From NCBI RefSeq assembly GCF_000717025.1, contig NZ_JNXG01000014.1, positions 124,001-188,000 of the forward strand: a stretch of DNA of 64,000 bases, written 5' to 3'. This DNA is from Streptomyces atroolivaceus (GTDB taxonomy: Bacteria > Actinomycetota > Actinomycetes > Streptomycetales > Streptomycetaceae). The notes beneath the pieces are model-generated. The model was not told where the DNA came from. It searched no databases and was given only the letters and a program-made list of their open reading frames with translations. Below are positions 46,067 to 53,794 of the stretch, in pieces. The translations under genes were made by a program, and so were the position numbers. The number at the start of each line of letters is the position of its first letter. Positions within the stretch are counted from its first letter, which is position 1.

Positions 46067-46573
46067 TCAGCCACCGGGCCCCGCCGGGTGGGCGTACTCG
46101 ATGTACCGCAGACGCGCCAAGCCCGCTACGAGAGAGATCAGCGGTGGTGCCAGCCACCAACGGCTGAGAGCTCGCCGCAGCACGGCGAACAGAGTGAGCA
46201 GCACTGTGAGAACGCCGAGCGCGGTCAGCAGGCCGGACGCGAACCCGATTCCCGTCAGGGTGCTGTCGTCCCAGGCTCCTTGCGGCTGGATCATCAAAGA
46301 ACCGTAGGCAATGTAGGTGCTCAGCAGGTTCGCGAGAATGAGGAGCACGCCCCACGGCCCTCGCAGTGTGCCGGTCACTTCGGAGCAGTCCTCGTCCAGG
46401 TTCTTGTCGAAGCCGCGGCCGTATGCCTGAGCGCTCCCGTCCTGCCAGTAGAGAGGCCGACGAGGGCTGGCACCTGGTGGGCCGGCCGGTGACCGCGGCA
46501 CTACGACGCCCTGCGCGAGCTGATCGCCGACGAAGAGGGGCAGGCGGAAGTCCAGCCCGACTTCACGGTCCAT
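46067..46573 (-). CDS. Hypothetical membrane protein
   Basis: Up to 168 residues with three hydrophobic segments: GVLLILANLLSTYIAYGSLM, then ASGLLTALGVLTVLLTLFAV, then a span near the C terminus (WLAPPLISLVAGLA). The last resembles a short membrane protein with a cytoplasmic front (QDGSAQAYGRGFDKNLDEDC). The true start is unclear: the first 40 residues overlap plus-strand sequence that itself looks coding (YDALRELIADEEGQAEV). Function unknown. Confidence 0.5.
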   Translation of the reverse strand: MDREVGLDFRLPLFVGDQLAQGVVVPRSPAGPPGASPRRPLYWQDGSAQAYGRGFDKNLDEDCSEVTGTLRGPWGVLLILANLLSTYIAYGSLMIQPQGAWDDSTLTGIGFASGLLTALGVLTVLLTLFAVLRRALSRWWLAPPLISLVAGLARLRYIEYAHPAGPGG

Positions 46574-46656
46574 GACACGGCTGGCACGGTAACGAGAACC
46601 GGAATCCTGAGCGTCGCTGACGGGTGCTCAAGACTCGCGAACCTAGGAAAAAGCCG

Positions 46657-46686
46657 TTGTGGGGTGATCACCTGGGCGTCTAACGT
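46657..46686 (+). promoter_or_regulatory. Promoter of the tRNA-like leader transcript
   Basis: TTGTGG (46657-46662) and TAACGT (46681-46686) are 18 bp apart, a good vegetative-type promoter. The expected start of transcription is about 46691-46694, a few nucleotides before the tRNA-shaped element, so the transcript would begin almost at its first base. Confidence 0.55.
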
Positions 46687-46696
46687 CTACCGTCAT

Positions 46697-46768
46697 CGGC
46701 GTGTAGCTCAGCAGTAGAGCACCGGGCTCTGGACCCGGAGGGCGCAGGGGCGGAACCTGCCACGTCGG
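46697..46768 (+). tRNA. tRNA-like element, anticodon CTG, non-canonical T loop
   Basis: A complete cloverleaf can be drawn. The acceptor is CGGCGTG/CACGTCG (7 pairs, one G-U), the D arm GCTC-AGCAGTA-GAGC and the anticodon arm CCGGG-CTCTGGA-CCCGG (anticodon CTG, glutamine). A 5-nt variable loop and T stem GCAGG/CCTGC follow. The T loop is GGCGGAA instead of the near-universal TTCRANN: T54, T55 and A58 are lost. The discriminator is G and CCA is not encoded. The start codon of the next gene is only 3 nt after the discriminator. It may be a divergent tRNA-Gln or a tRNA mimic acting as an mRNA leader. Confidence 0.75.
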
Positions 46769-46771
46769 CTT

Positions 46772-49072
46772 ATGAACGACAACGCTGAGCAGCAGCCTCC
46801 CGTTGCGGGCCCGTCCTATCCGGAGGGTCAGCTGGCCAAGGCCTTCGTGACCGCGTTGACCCATGCGGATGCCGGTGCCCGGCGTCGTGCCGAGGTGCGT
46901 GGGCAGCGGTGGCGGGAGGTTCTGGCGGGCATGGCCGCAGGGCGGCTGTCGGTCGGTTCGCGTACGCCCGTGGTCGGGCTCCCGCCGTGGGTGACTCCTG
47001 AGGTGATGCGGGGCGGCTTCGCCACTGGGACCGCGAGCGCGAGCGGCCCGCTGCAGACCCACGAGACGGAGGCCGCGCGGAGATTCGGGGTGCCCGCCGA
47101 GCGGCGCGTGCTCTTCGCCTACTGCCTCACCGAGCCCGGGCTCACCTGGTTGTGGGCCCGGTTGGACAGCGGCGGCTACGAGATCGGGGTGCCCGAGGAG
47201 GCCGCGCTGCTCACCATGGCCTGGCTCGTGCGCCAAGGCGAGACCGGCGCGGCACTCGACCTCGTGGCGGAGCTGGAGCCGTTCGCCGACCGGCTGCGGT
47301 TCCTGCCCCGCCCGGCGGACGGGCCCGCACCGGACGCCGAGGCGGCCGTCCATCGGCACACCGTCTCCGATGCTGTCGACACCTTGATACGCAGGCGGCC
47401 CAACGCGACCGTAGAGACCCAGCGCGAGGCGCTCGCCGTGTGGCAGCCGTTCGGCGACGAGCTGCTCGTCCACTGGTTGCGGACGGCGCGGGACGGCCAC
47501 GTCCTCGAGCTCGCACCGGACGCCGGCTGGCTGGCGCGGGGCGAGGTTCTGCTCGGCCGCTACCGGCTGCTCGCCGCGGAACACACCCTGTGCACCAAGC
47601 ACCGTGATCCCAAGGAGAACCTGGGCATTCTGCGCGGGTCGCTGGAGGAGGTCGTCGCCGGACGGCCGCTGGAGGCGCGCCGGCTCGGTCTGCTGCGGCA
47701 CGCGGTGCAGTCCATGGTGCGTCGGCGCGGTCTGCCCGGCTCGGCCGCGCACCTGGCCTTGCGCAGGTGCCAGGCTGAGCAGGCGGCGCTTCCTTCCCAT
47801 CACGCCCTGGCCCAGCTGATGCTGCGCCGGCTCGCTGTTCTCCCGCTGGAGACAGGCATCACCGACGTCGCCCCGCTCCTGGGACCGGTGGCCGAGGAGG
47901 AGAGCCGGGAGACCGGGCTGCCCGCCGGCACCGTCGTGCCGGCCACGATCGGCCGGGTCGTCGAGTCCGCGCTGAGCGCCCCGCTCGGCACGCTCGTGGA
48001 GCGGGGTGTCGTCCCGTCCGCCGAGGTCATGGCCGAGCTGGTGCCGCAGTTGGTGGCCGCCACCACCGCACGCGCGTACGGCGACGAGACGCTGCGAGGT
48101 GTGATGGCCGCCAACTACCGTGCGTTCCGTAACCGCCGTTCGTTGCTCCTGCTCAATCTGGAGCGGCAGGTACGTGTCGACGAACTGCCCTGGGTACGGG
48201 CGGTGTCGGGGCAGCGAGCGGCGCCGTTGGGCGCGTCGGGCGGTGAAGGTGCGCTCTCCGTGCTGCGGCAGCTCGGCGAGCTGGCTGTGCAGGCCTTCCC
48301 GGGTACGCTCCTGCCCAACCCGCTGGTCCGCGAGTTCGGCGTTCTAGAACGCCAGTGCGATCTCGGGGCCCCGTTCGTGGAGGAGCTGGCTGCCGACATT
48401 TTCATGGGCACGTTCAGCCCGAAGTTCCTCAAGGCCGCACGGGTCGCGGGTGAACTGCTCGGCGGGACACTGTACGAGCGTTACTACGGCATCGACTACG
48501 CGGCGATCCGTAATCTGGCGATCGTCGAGACCGGCGAGGCCCTGACCCGTTCGTACGACGCCCGCACCTCCCCCGGTTTCGCGCGGCTGTGCGCCGAGCG
48601 AGCGGGGCCGGCCTCGCGGTCCTGGTCGGTCGCGGCGAACGGAAGAGTGATCGAGCAGGCGCAGATCCTCACCACGCACAACCTGGCCACGCTGGTGAAC
48701 CGGGTGGGCATCGCCCCCCGGCCCGGGTGGGCCGACCTGGCGCGCCGTTGCTTCGTGACCGTGTGCCGGCTGACCGCCCGTGTGCACCGCAACCCGCGGC
48801 CGCTGGGCACGATCAAGGACGCTGCGTACGCGTGGCGCCACTTGGTGTTCCACCTTTCCCTGTGCCCGCCGGAGGAACAGCGGCGGGTCATCACAGCCTT
48901 GAGGGAGGAGGCGGCCCGCCACCCGGCCCACGTCGCAACCCGGCTTGCCCCCGCCCTGGCGGGCCTGGCCTTGGTCGCAGAGGGCGGCAACTTCGGCAGT
49001 GACGGAACGGCAGACGCCGGAGGTGCCCGGCGCTTTGTGGGATGGAGCACCCAGGGGCACTGGATGCGGTGA
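46772..49072 (+). CDS. 766-residue protein of unknown family behind a tRNA-like leader
   Basis: A large, probably helical cytoplasmic protein. There is no signal peptide, membrane span, Walker motif, MIDAS (DxSxS) or recognised nuclease motif. Notable blocks are FAYCLTEPGLTWLWARLDSG, EEAALLTMAWLVRQGETGAA, CTKHRDPKENLGILRGSLEE, NYRAFRNRRSLLLLNLERQV, FMGTFSPKFLKAARVAGELL and ILTTHNLATLVNRVGIAP. Basic patches (RNRRSLLLL, RRRGLP) would suit RNA binding, but this is a guess. ATG 46772 has no Shine-Dalgarno sequence; the whole leader is the tRNA-like structure. The frame shows normal codon use throughout and no frameshift. I do not recognise the family. Confidence 0.85.
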   Translation: MNDNAEQQPPVAGPSYPEGQLAKAFVTALTHADAGARRRAEVRGQRWREVLAGMAAGRLSVGSRTPVVGLPPWVTPEVMRGGFATGTASASGPLQTHETEAARRFGVPAERRVLFAYCLTEPGLTWLWARLDSGGYEIGVPEEAALLTMAWLVRQGETGAALDLVAELEPFADRLRFLPRPADGPAPDAEAAVHRHTVSDAVDTLIRRRPNATVETQREALAVWQPFGDELLVHWLRTARDGHVLELAPDAGWLARGEVLLGRYRLLAAEHTLCTKHRDPKENLGILRGSLEEVVAGRPLEARRLGLLRHAVQSMVRRRGLPGSAAHLALRRCQAEQAALPSHHALAQLMLRRLAVLPLETGITDVAPLLGPVAEEESRETGLPAGTVVPATIGRVVESALSAPLGTLVERGVVPSAEVMAELVPQLVAATTARAYGDETLRGVMAANYRAFRNRRSLLLLNLERQVRVDELPWVRAVSGQRAAPLGASGGEGALSVLRQLGELAVQAFPGTLLPNPLVREFGVLERQCDLGAPFVEELAADIFMGTFSPKFLKAARVAGELLGGTLYERYYGIDYAAIRNLAIVETGEALTRSYDARTSPGFARLCAERAGPASRSWSVAANGRVIEQAQILTTHNLATLVNRVGIAPRPGWADLARRCFVTVCRLTARVHRNPRPLGTIKDAAYAWRHLVFHLSLCPPEEQRRVITALREEAARHPAHVATRLAPALAGLALVAEGGNFGSDGTADAGGARRFVGWSTQGHWMR

Positions 49073-49296
49073 GGGTCAGGGCGGGGGCGCGGCCGCCGCT
49101 GTGCCGCCCCCGCGCCGCCTCGCACGACGAACGTCCACGCCGGGCCCCACTCGTCTGCCGGCCGCTGGAATGCCGCATGCCGTCAACGACCAGCATGTCC
49201 ATGGCATCGGTCACCCAGCCCCCTTGACCCGCGACTTCGAGTTTCCGGAGTCTCACTGTGCATTGTGACGGGACGTCAGCCGTGGGCAGTGGGGGG

Positions 49297-50166
49297 TCAG
49301 GTTCGGCGTGCAGCCCATACGGTGCGTTCGGTGCGCATCGTCAGGTCGTCGCGGCGCAGGATGCTGTGCGGGCCGGCGGTGTCGAGGAGCTGGTCGAGCG
49401 CGGCGAGGTCCTCGGGGGAGAGCGTTTCGGCGGCAGCGCTGCGGATGCCCCGTAGGCCGCCGAGGGCGTAGCGGCCGACCGCTTCACTGCGCGAGCCCTT
49501 GATGTTCACGGTGACGGGGAGCTGACCCTCGACCTTGAATCCGGCGGTGGAAAGCATCCGACCCCAGTCCGCGCCGCGGTGGGGCATGCGTTCGGCGATG
49601 AGGCGGTCGGTCGCCGCGTGGCAGCGTTCTTCCAGGCCGGGCCGGCTCTCGGGAGCGCTTTCGGGCAGAAAGCGAGGGAAGCCGTCCAGCTCGACGACGG
49701 CGAACAGGCCGCCGGGGGCGAGCAGGTCGTGGACGGTGCGCAGGACGCGGTCGGGGTGGGCCATGTGGTGCATCGAGGCCGACGCCCACACCAGGTCCGG
49801 TGAGCCGAGGTCGGGCCAGGCGGCTTCGTCGAGGTCGGCCTGCACTGTGTTCACACGCTCCCCCAAGCCGCGGGCGCACGCCTTGGTGCGCAGGCGCCGA
49901 AGGTGATCGGCGGAGGCGTCGGCGGCGGTGACGCGCGCGTCGGGGAAACGGTCGAGGAGGGCGAAGGTGCCCGCTCCCGTGCCGGACCCCAGGTCCACGA
50001 TATGCCGGGGGTCGGTCGTCAGTGGCAGCCATGCGGTGATGGAGGCCATGTGCTCGGCGAGGACCTCGGCGTCCAGGTCCAGGATTTCCGCCTGGATATC
50101 GGTTCCGTGGCCCTGGTGCTGGTGTGGAGCGCCGTGGTGGGGGGAGTTCTGGTGTGCTTGGTTCAT
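49297..50166 (-). CDS. Class I SAM-dependent methyltransferase, His-rich N terminus
   Basis: A 289-residue methyltransferase. Motif I is HIVDLGSGTGAGTFALLDRF, followed by VTAADASADHLRRL (acidic ribose-binding position Asp), DLVWASASMHHMAHPDRVLR and LAPGGLFAVVELDG. The first 22 residues contain seven histidines (HQNSPHHGAPHQHQGHG), possibly a metal site. It lies 126 nt downstream of the XRE-cupin regulator gene on the same strand and is probably its target. Substrate unknown; small molecule is likelier than nucleic acid. Confidence 0.9.
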   Translation of the reverse strand: MNQAHQNSPHHGAPHQHQGHGTDIQAEILDLDAEVLAEHMASITAWLPLTTDPRHIVDLGSGTGAGTFALLDRFPDARVTAADASADHLRRLRTKACARGLGERVNTVQADLDEAAWPDLGSPDLVWASASMHHMAHPDRVLRTVHDLLAPGGLFAVVELDGFPRFLPESAPESRPGLEERCHAATDRLIAERMPHRGADWGRMLSTAGFKVEGQLPVTVNIKGSRSEAVGRYALGGLRGIRSAAAETLSPEDLAALDQLLDTAGPHSILRRDDLTMRTERTVWAARRT

Positions 50167-50292
50167 GTCGCCAGCCTAGGACGGCTATGCGTTTCCAGCA
50201 TGACATCTTCCGGTTTACGCAAGATGATCGTCAGGTCTGCTGCCTGGCACGCAAGACGCCCACGCTGCGGGGGCCTCGCACAGGCCGCGCCG

Positions 50293-50883
50293 TCATTCAG
50301 GAGTGCCCCGAACTTCACCGCCACCGTCGCGGTCATGGCCGCGGCGGGCGTCGCGGTCGAAAATGCCCAGTACCTCGCAGGGACCACCCTCGGCGCCGAT
50401 GGCGTGCGGCATCATCGTGGGGAACTCGGCCGCTTGATTGGTCTCGATACGCAGGCGCCGGTGGCCGAGCATGAGGATCGCGGTGCCGGACAGGACGACG
50501 AGCCATTCGCGCCCCGGGTGGGCACGCATGCGCGCCGGGTTCTCGGGCGGTGGTTCGGTCATGCGCTGACGCACCACGCTCATGCCGAGGTCACCCTTGA
50601 CGAGCCAGCGCATACTGCCGTGGGCGCCGTCGATCATCGGGCTGGTGATGACGTCGTCGGTGGCGGTCTCCACGAGCTGGTCCAGCGTGGTGTCCAGAGC
50701 ACGGGCGAGGGTGACCAGCTGATCCAACGCGAGACGGCGACGGCCGTTCTCGATGCGGCTCAGCGAGGACTGGCTGAGGTGAGCACGGGTGGCCAGTTCC
50801 TCCAGGGACCAGCCCTGCGCCACCCGCAGGGCGCGGATGCGTTTGCGTACGAGGCTGTCCAGCTCTCCATCTTCTTGCGTCAT
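50293..50883 (-). CDS. XRE-cupin transcriptional regulator
   Basis: A 196-residue regulator. The HTH is at about 10-65 (RIRALRVAQGWSLEELATRA, then HLSQSSLSRIENGRRRLALD). The C-terminal cupin domain (ENPARMRAHPGREWLVVLSG, AEFPTMMPHAIGAEGG) binds a small effector. ATG 50883 is the natural domain start. A perfect inverted repeat 11 nt upstream (50894-50912) fits autoregulation. The methyltransferase gene follows. The same pairing occurs at 54984-56294. Confidence 0.93.
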   Translation of the reverse strand: MTQEDGELDSLVRKRIRALRVAQGWSLEELATRAHLSQSSLSRIENGRRRLALDQLVTLARALDTTLDQLVETATDDVITSPMIDGAHGSMRWLVKGDLGMSVVRQRMTEPPPENPARMRAHPGREWLVVLSGTAILMLGHRRLRIETNQAAEFPTMMPHAIGAEGGPCEVLGIFDRDARRGHDRDGGGEVRGTPE

Positions 50884-50893
50884 GCGCAACACA

Positions 50894-50912
50894 GTATGCC
50901 CTTGATGCATAC
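50894..50912. promoter_or_regulatory. Operator GTATGC-n7-GCATAC
   Basis: A perfect 6-bp inverted repeat with 7-nt spacer immediately upstream of the XRE-cupin start, probably its own binding site. Confidence 0.6.
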
Positions 50913-51256
50913 CGGCTGTCGTCGGGCGCACCCTCCGGCATGGCCGGCACCACCGGGTGCCCGGGGTGTGAGTGGCCGGCACCGGCACCGGCCTCGTCGC
51001 CCAGGTCGGCGCGTCCGCGGCGGCCGGCGCTCTGACCGGCTCTCACATCAACGCCTGTCGGCCACCATGGACACCGATGCGGCCCTCGCCGCAGAGCCCA
51101 CGGACGGACCCCCACCCTCCTGATACCACCGCGGCCCGGCCACCGCTCGACCACACCGGGTAGTGCGCGCGGCGCCGAGGCCCCACCCCTGTTCGTTCCC
51201 CGGCGACCGGCCCCTGCTCCGGCGCTCGTCAGCATGCCCTTTCGAGAGAGGAACTC

Positions 51257-51400
51257 ATGGGGACGAACGAGCCCGTACCGGCTACTGAAGCCGGCGGCGG
51301 GGGTCACCACCCTGACGCACGTCAGTTGCGCACGATCCTGATCGCGGTCTTCATCGCGCTCAGGGCCGTCACCCGTCGGTGTCCGGGGGCGTCCGAGGTG
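51257..51400 (+). pseudogene. Truncated MFS (DHA2-like) transporter start
   Basis: A good start (GAGAGGAA then ATG 51257) reads MGTNEPVPATEAGGGG, then HHPDARQLRTILIAVFIALR, the first cytoplasmic part and half of TM1 of a DHA2-type drug exporter. The similarity stops near 51365 and the rest is gone. It collides with a truncated hydrolase on the other strand. Confidence 0.6.
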
Positions 51401-51405
51401 GGTCA

Positions 51406-51525
51406 TCAGCTCGGCGTTTTCGGCACCACCCCGGGGCCGGACCCGGCTGTGCGGTAGTGCAGAACCGTTCCGTTGGCGGCCGCTCGGCCCGTGCGGACGG
51501 GCGTCCCGCCATGGTCGAGCATCAT
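51406..51525 (-). pseudogene. Truncated alpha/beta hydrolase start
   Basis: Start ATG 51525 with GGGAGG upstream. The 39 codons read RTGRAAANGTVLHYRTAGSG then PGVV, the N-terminal strand of an alpha/beta hydrolase, and then end abruptly before the HG oxyanion motif. It ends at the same junction as the MFS fragment. Confidence 0.6.
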
Positions 51526-51595
51526 GTTGTCGAACCTCCCTGATGTACTTTCTCGCGATGCGGGTGCCAGTGGGCCTGCGGAGGGTCGACGAGGG

Positions 51596-52402
51596 TCACC
51601 AGGCGGTTCGGTCCGGTGCCACCCGTATGTGTCCGGGCAGTGGAACGGCCGGCGGGGCGCAGGGTGACGTTCTCCGGGTAGAGCCGGCCGAGCAGGGTCG
51701 GCCGACGAGGTCGTCCTGGCCGGTGGCGTCCAGGGTGACGTCACCTGCTTGCGTCCACACCAGTCCCGGTGCGCGCAGCGCGGACCATGCAGCTGCGGTG
51801 CGGGGCGTGACATCGGAATGTGCTTCGTCCGAAGCCGGGTCCGGTCGGTGGGCGTAGCGGTGACCGCGCAGCGCCTGGCCGAGGTCGACGCGGGCGGTGG
51901 TGCGGTCGTGGGTGACCTCGATACCGGCGGTGCGGGTCTCGTCGGTGACCGGCGCAGTGACGGTACGGGCGGAGAGCGGGCCGGATGTAGTGCCGATGGG
52001 CGGCAGGTCCTCCACGAGGGTGCGCGGGGCGGCGTCGTAGTCCTGCACCTCGGCGGTATACGTGACGGTGGCCTCGGCGGCCGGATCGGTGCGCCAGGTC
52101 AGCAGGTGCCGCGGGGCGGTCAGGGGCGGCTCACGGAGGACGGCGGGCAGGGCGGTGCCGCCGCTCGCATCGAAACCGTAGCCGGCCGGGCCGGAGGTGC
52201 CTGTGACGACGCGGCGGGCGAAGTCCACGATGCTGGTGTGCCGGATCTGGCGGACCAGGAGTTCGGTGAGGAAAACGTCGCGGGCCGGTGCGGTGTGCCG
52301 CAGCCCGGTCGGGGTGATCAGGAGCGGCACTTCCTGCCAGTTGGTGAAGGGCAGCAGGGCGATCCGGTGCAGGCACTTGTCCCGCACCGTGCCCGCCCTC
52401 AC
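51596..52402 (-). CDS. Hypothetical protein, probably decayed
   Basis: Up to 268 residues with ordered, beta-rich text (LLPFTNWQEVPLLITPTGLR, YTAEVQDYDAAPRTLVEDLP, AGIEVTHDRTTARVDLGQAL). Near 51690 the family-like reading moves to another frame (RLYPENVTLRPAGRS), so the C terminus is frameshifted. No credible start with ribosome site is visible. I do not recognise the family. Treat as an uncertain or broken gene. Confidence 0.45.
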   Translation of the reverse strand: MRAGTVRDKCLHRIALLPFTNWQEVPLLITPTGLRHTAPARDVFLTELLVRQIRHTSIVDFARRVVTGTSGPAGYGFDASGGTALPAVLREPPLTAPRHLLTWRTDPAAEATVTYTAEVQDYDAAPRTLVEDLPPIGTTSGPLSARTVTAPVTDETRTAGIEVTHDRTTARVDLGQALRGHRYAHRPDPASDEAHSDVTPRTAAAWSALRAPGLVWTQAGDVTLDATGQDDLVGRPCSAGSTRRTSPCAPPAVPLPGHIRVAPDRTAW

Positions 52403-52565
52403 GGCACAGCAGGGAAGGGAAACGACTCGGGAATGGGCGCGCGTACATCGGGCATGCCCTCACCACAGCCGTGCCTACGCATCTGTCGATCAGCACCTGT
52501 TCTGGACTGCGGGCCGCCCGAAACACCTACGCGCCCGCTGCGGAATCTGCCCTTGCGGGACGGGT

Positions 52566-53048
52566 TCACGATTCGTCGGCCGTGGAGTCCTCGGAGACCG
52601 GGACCGCCCCTCTTCTGCGGTACACCACCACCCCGCACACCGCGCAGAGGAGGACGGCCACGGCGGACACCCCAAGGGCCGTCCGCTCGGCGAAGAGCCT
52701 TCCCAGCACTTGGAGCACGCCGAGCCCCGCAGTCGCGTAGATCAGCGCCCAGGCCGCTCCGCCGACGAGCAGGGCAGGGAGGTAGCGCGGCAACGGCATA
52801 CGCATGCTGCCCGCGAGAAAGTTGGCTGCGGTCTGGAAACCGACAGTCAGGAAGGAGAGGGCCACCACTGGCGCGCCCCACCGCTGGATCGCCCGCTCGG
52901 CACGCGCGAACTTCGCCGAAGAGATCCTCCCGGCGAATTTGCTGCGCCGGGCACCAGCACCGGCGAGCCACCCGACGGCGTACGTCCCTCCGGCGCGAAG
53001 CAGGACGATCACGTACAGGGCTCCGGCCGTGAGCGCGATCTCATCCAC
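52566..53048 (-). CDS. DedA/VTT-like membrane protein
   Basis: A 160-residue protein with four to five hydrophobic segments and the VTT/DedA core FARAERAIQRWGAPVVALSF, followed by TAANFLAGSMRMPLPRYLPA. DedA proteins work in membrane lipid recycling (for example undecaprenyl-phosphate or phosphatidylethanolamine transport) and proton-motive homeostasis. Shorter than many DedA proteins, but the core is complete. An iron-box-like site lies about 200 nt upstream. Confidence 0.85.
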   Translation of the reverse strand: MDEIALTAGALYVIVLLRAGGTYAVGWLAGAGARRSKFAGRISSAKFARAERAIQRWGAPVVALSFLTVGFQTAANFLAGSMRMPLPRYLPALLVGGAAWALIYATAGLGVLQVLGRLFAERTALGVSAVAVLLCAVCGVVVYRRRGAVPVSEDSTADES

Positions 53049-53244
53049 GGTGCCTCATCCCGGGCGCTGGGCTGAAGGACGCGTCCCTCGTTACCCGCAT
53101 GGGCGGTTCAGCCCTGCCGAGTCCACGACGCGAACGTGCCCGGTCATCATCTCTCACCTGCGCCCTGCCTCTGCCTGTCCGTCCGCCAGGTTCCCACCTG
53201 TGGCACCGGAATCCGAACCCGTACGCCCGGGGCCCCACGCCAGA

Positions 53245-53263
53245 CAAGGTAAGCCTAACCGAA
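53245..53263. promoter_or_regulatory. Iron box (DmdR/IdeR-type)
   Basis: On the minus strand this reads TTCGGTTAGGCTTACCTTG, 15 of 19 positions matching TTAGGTTAGGCTCACCTAA, the iron-responsive operator of actinobacterial siderophore genes. No siderophore gene is visible on either side. Confidence 0.6.
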
Positions 53264-53794
53264 CGGGCATGCGCTCAATATGGGGCACCTGGTTACCCGA
53301 GGAACGACAGGTGCGGCCAGTGAAATGTGGTCGGCTCGGCATCAGGGGAGCACCTGGCGGTGCGGCAGAGGTCTCGCTCTGGAGGTTCGTCCGCCTCACG
53401 CCCGAGGGGAGCGACTTGTGAGAACTGAGGTTTTCCGCCCGGGCCAGGGAGCGTCGACGAGATCACAGTGACTCCCGAAGCGGCATCGCCATCGCTCAGC
53501 GAGGGCCGGTAGGCGCACCACTCGCGGCGCAGGGTCGCGGCGGGGCCCACGTCGTCGCCGGGGCTGAGGTCCGTGTCCCTCAGCTGGCGACGGGTGAGGG
53601 ACACCTCGCGGGCAGGAGGTAGGTCCCCGGAGTCCTTGAGCGCTGGTACGAACTCGCCGAAGACAACGACACCTCGCTAACTCCTGGCGGACATGGGTGA
53701 TCTTGTTCGAGAATCTGTCCGCCAGGAGCTTCGTCATTGCGTACGACTGTCCAACTCACGGTCAGCGACGCCGGCCCGGGGAAGGCTCACGGTC
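53264..53794. other. Intergenic with long inverted repeat
   Basis: About 530 bases. Apart from the inverted repeat at 53681-53728 I see only protein-like scraps (minus strand SLTRRQLRDTDLSPGDDVGP) that are not assignable. Confidence 0.35.
53681..53728. repeat. 13-bp perfect inverted repeat
   Basis: CTCCTGGCGGACA and TGTCCGCCAGGAG flank 22 bp. It could be a stem-loop terminator for the hydrolase gene ending at 53795 or the paired ends of a lost insertion. Confidence 0.6.

Noticed and set aside
46460..46600. Plus-strand coding fragment (YDALRELIADEEGQAEV)
   Set aside because: Plausible codon pattern but no start, no stop context and overlap with the membrane-protein gene on the minus strand. 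Too little to call.
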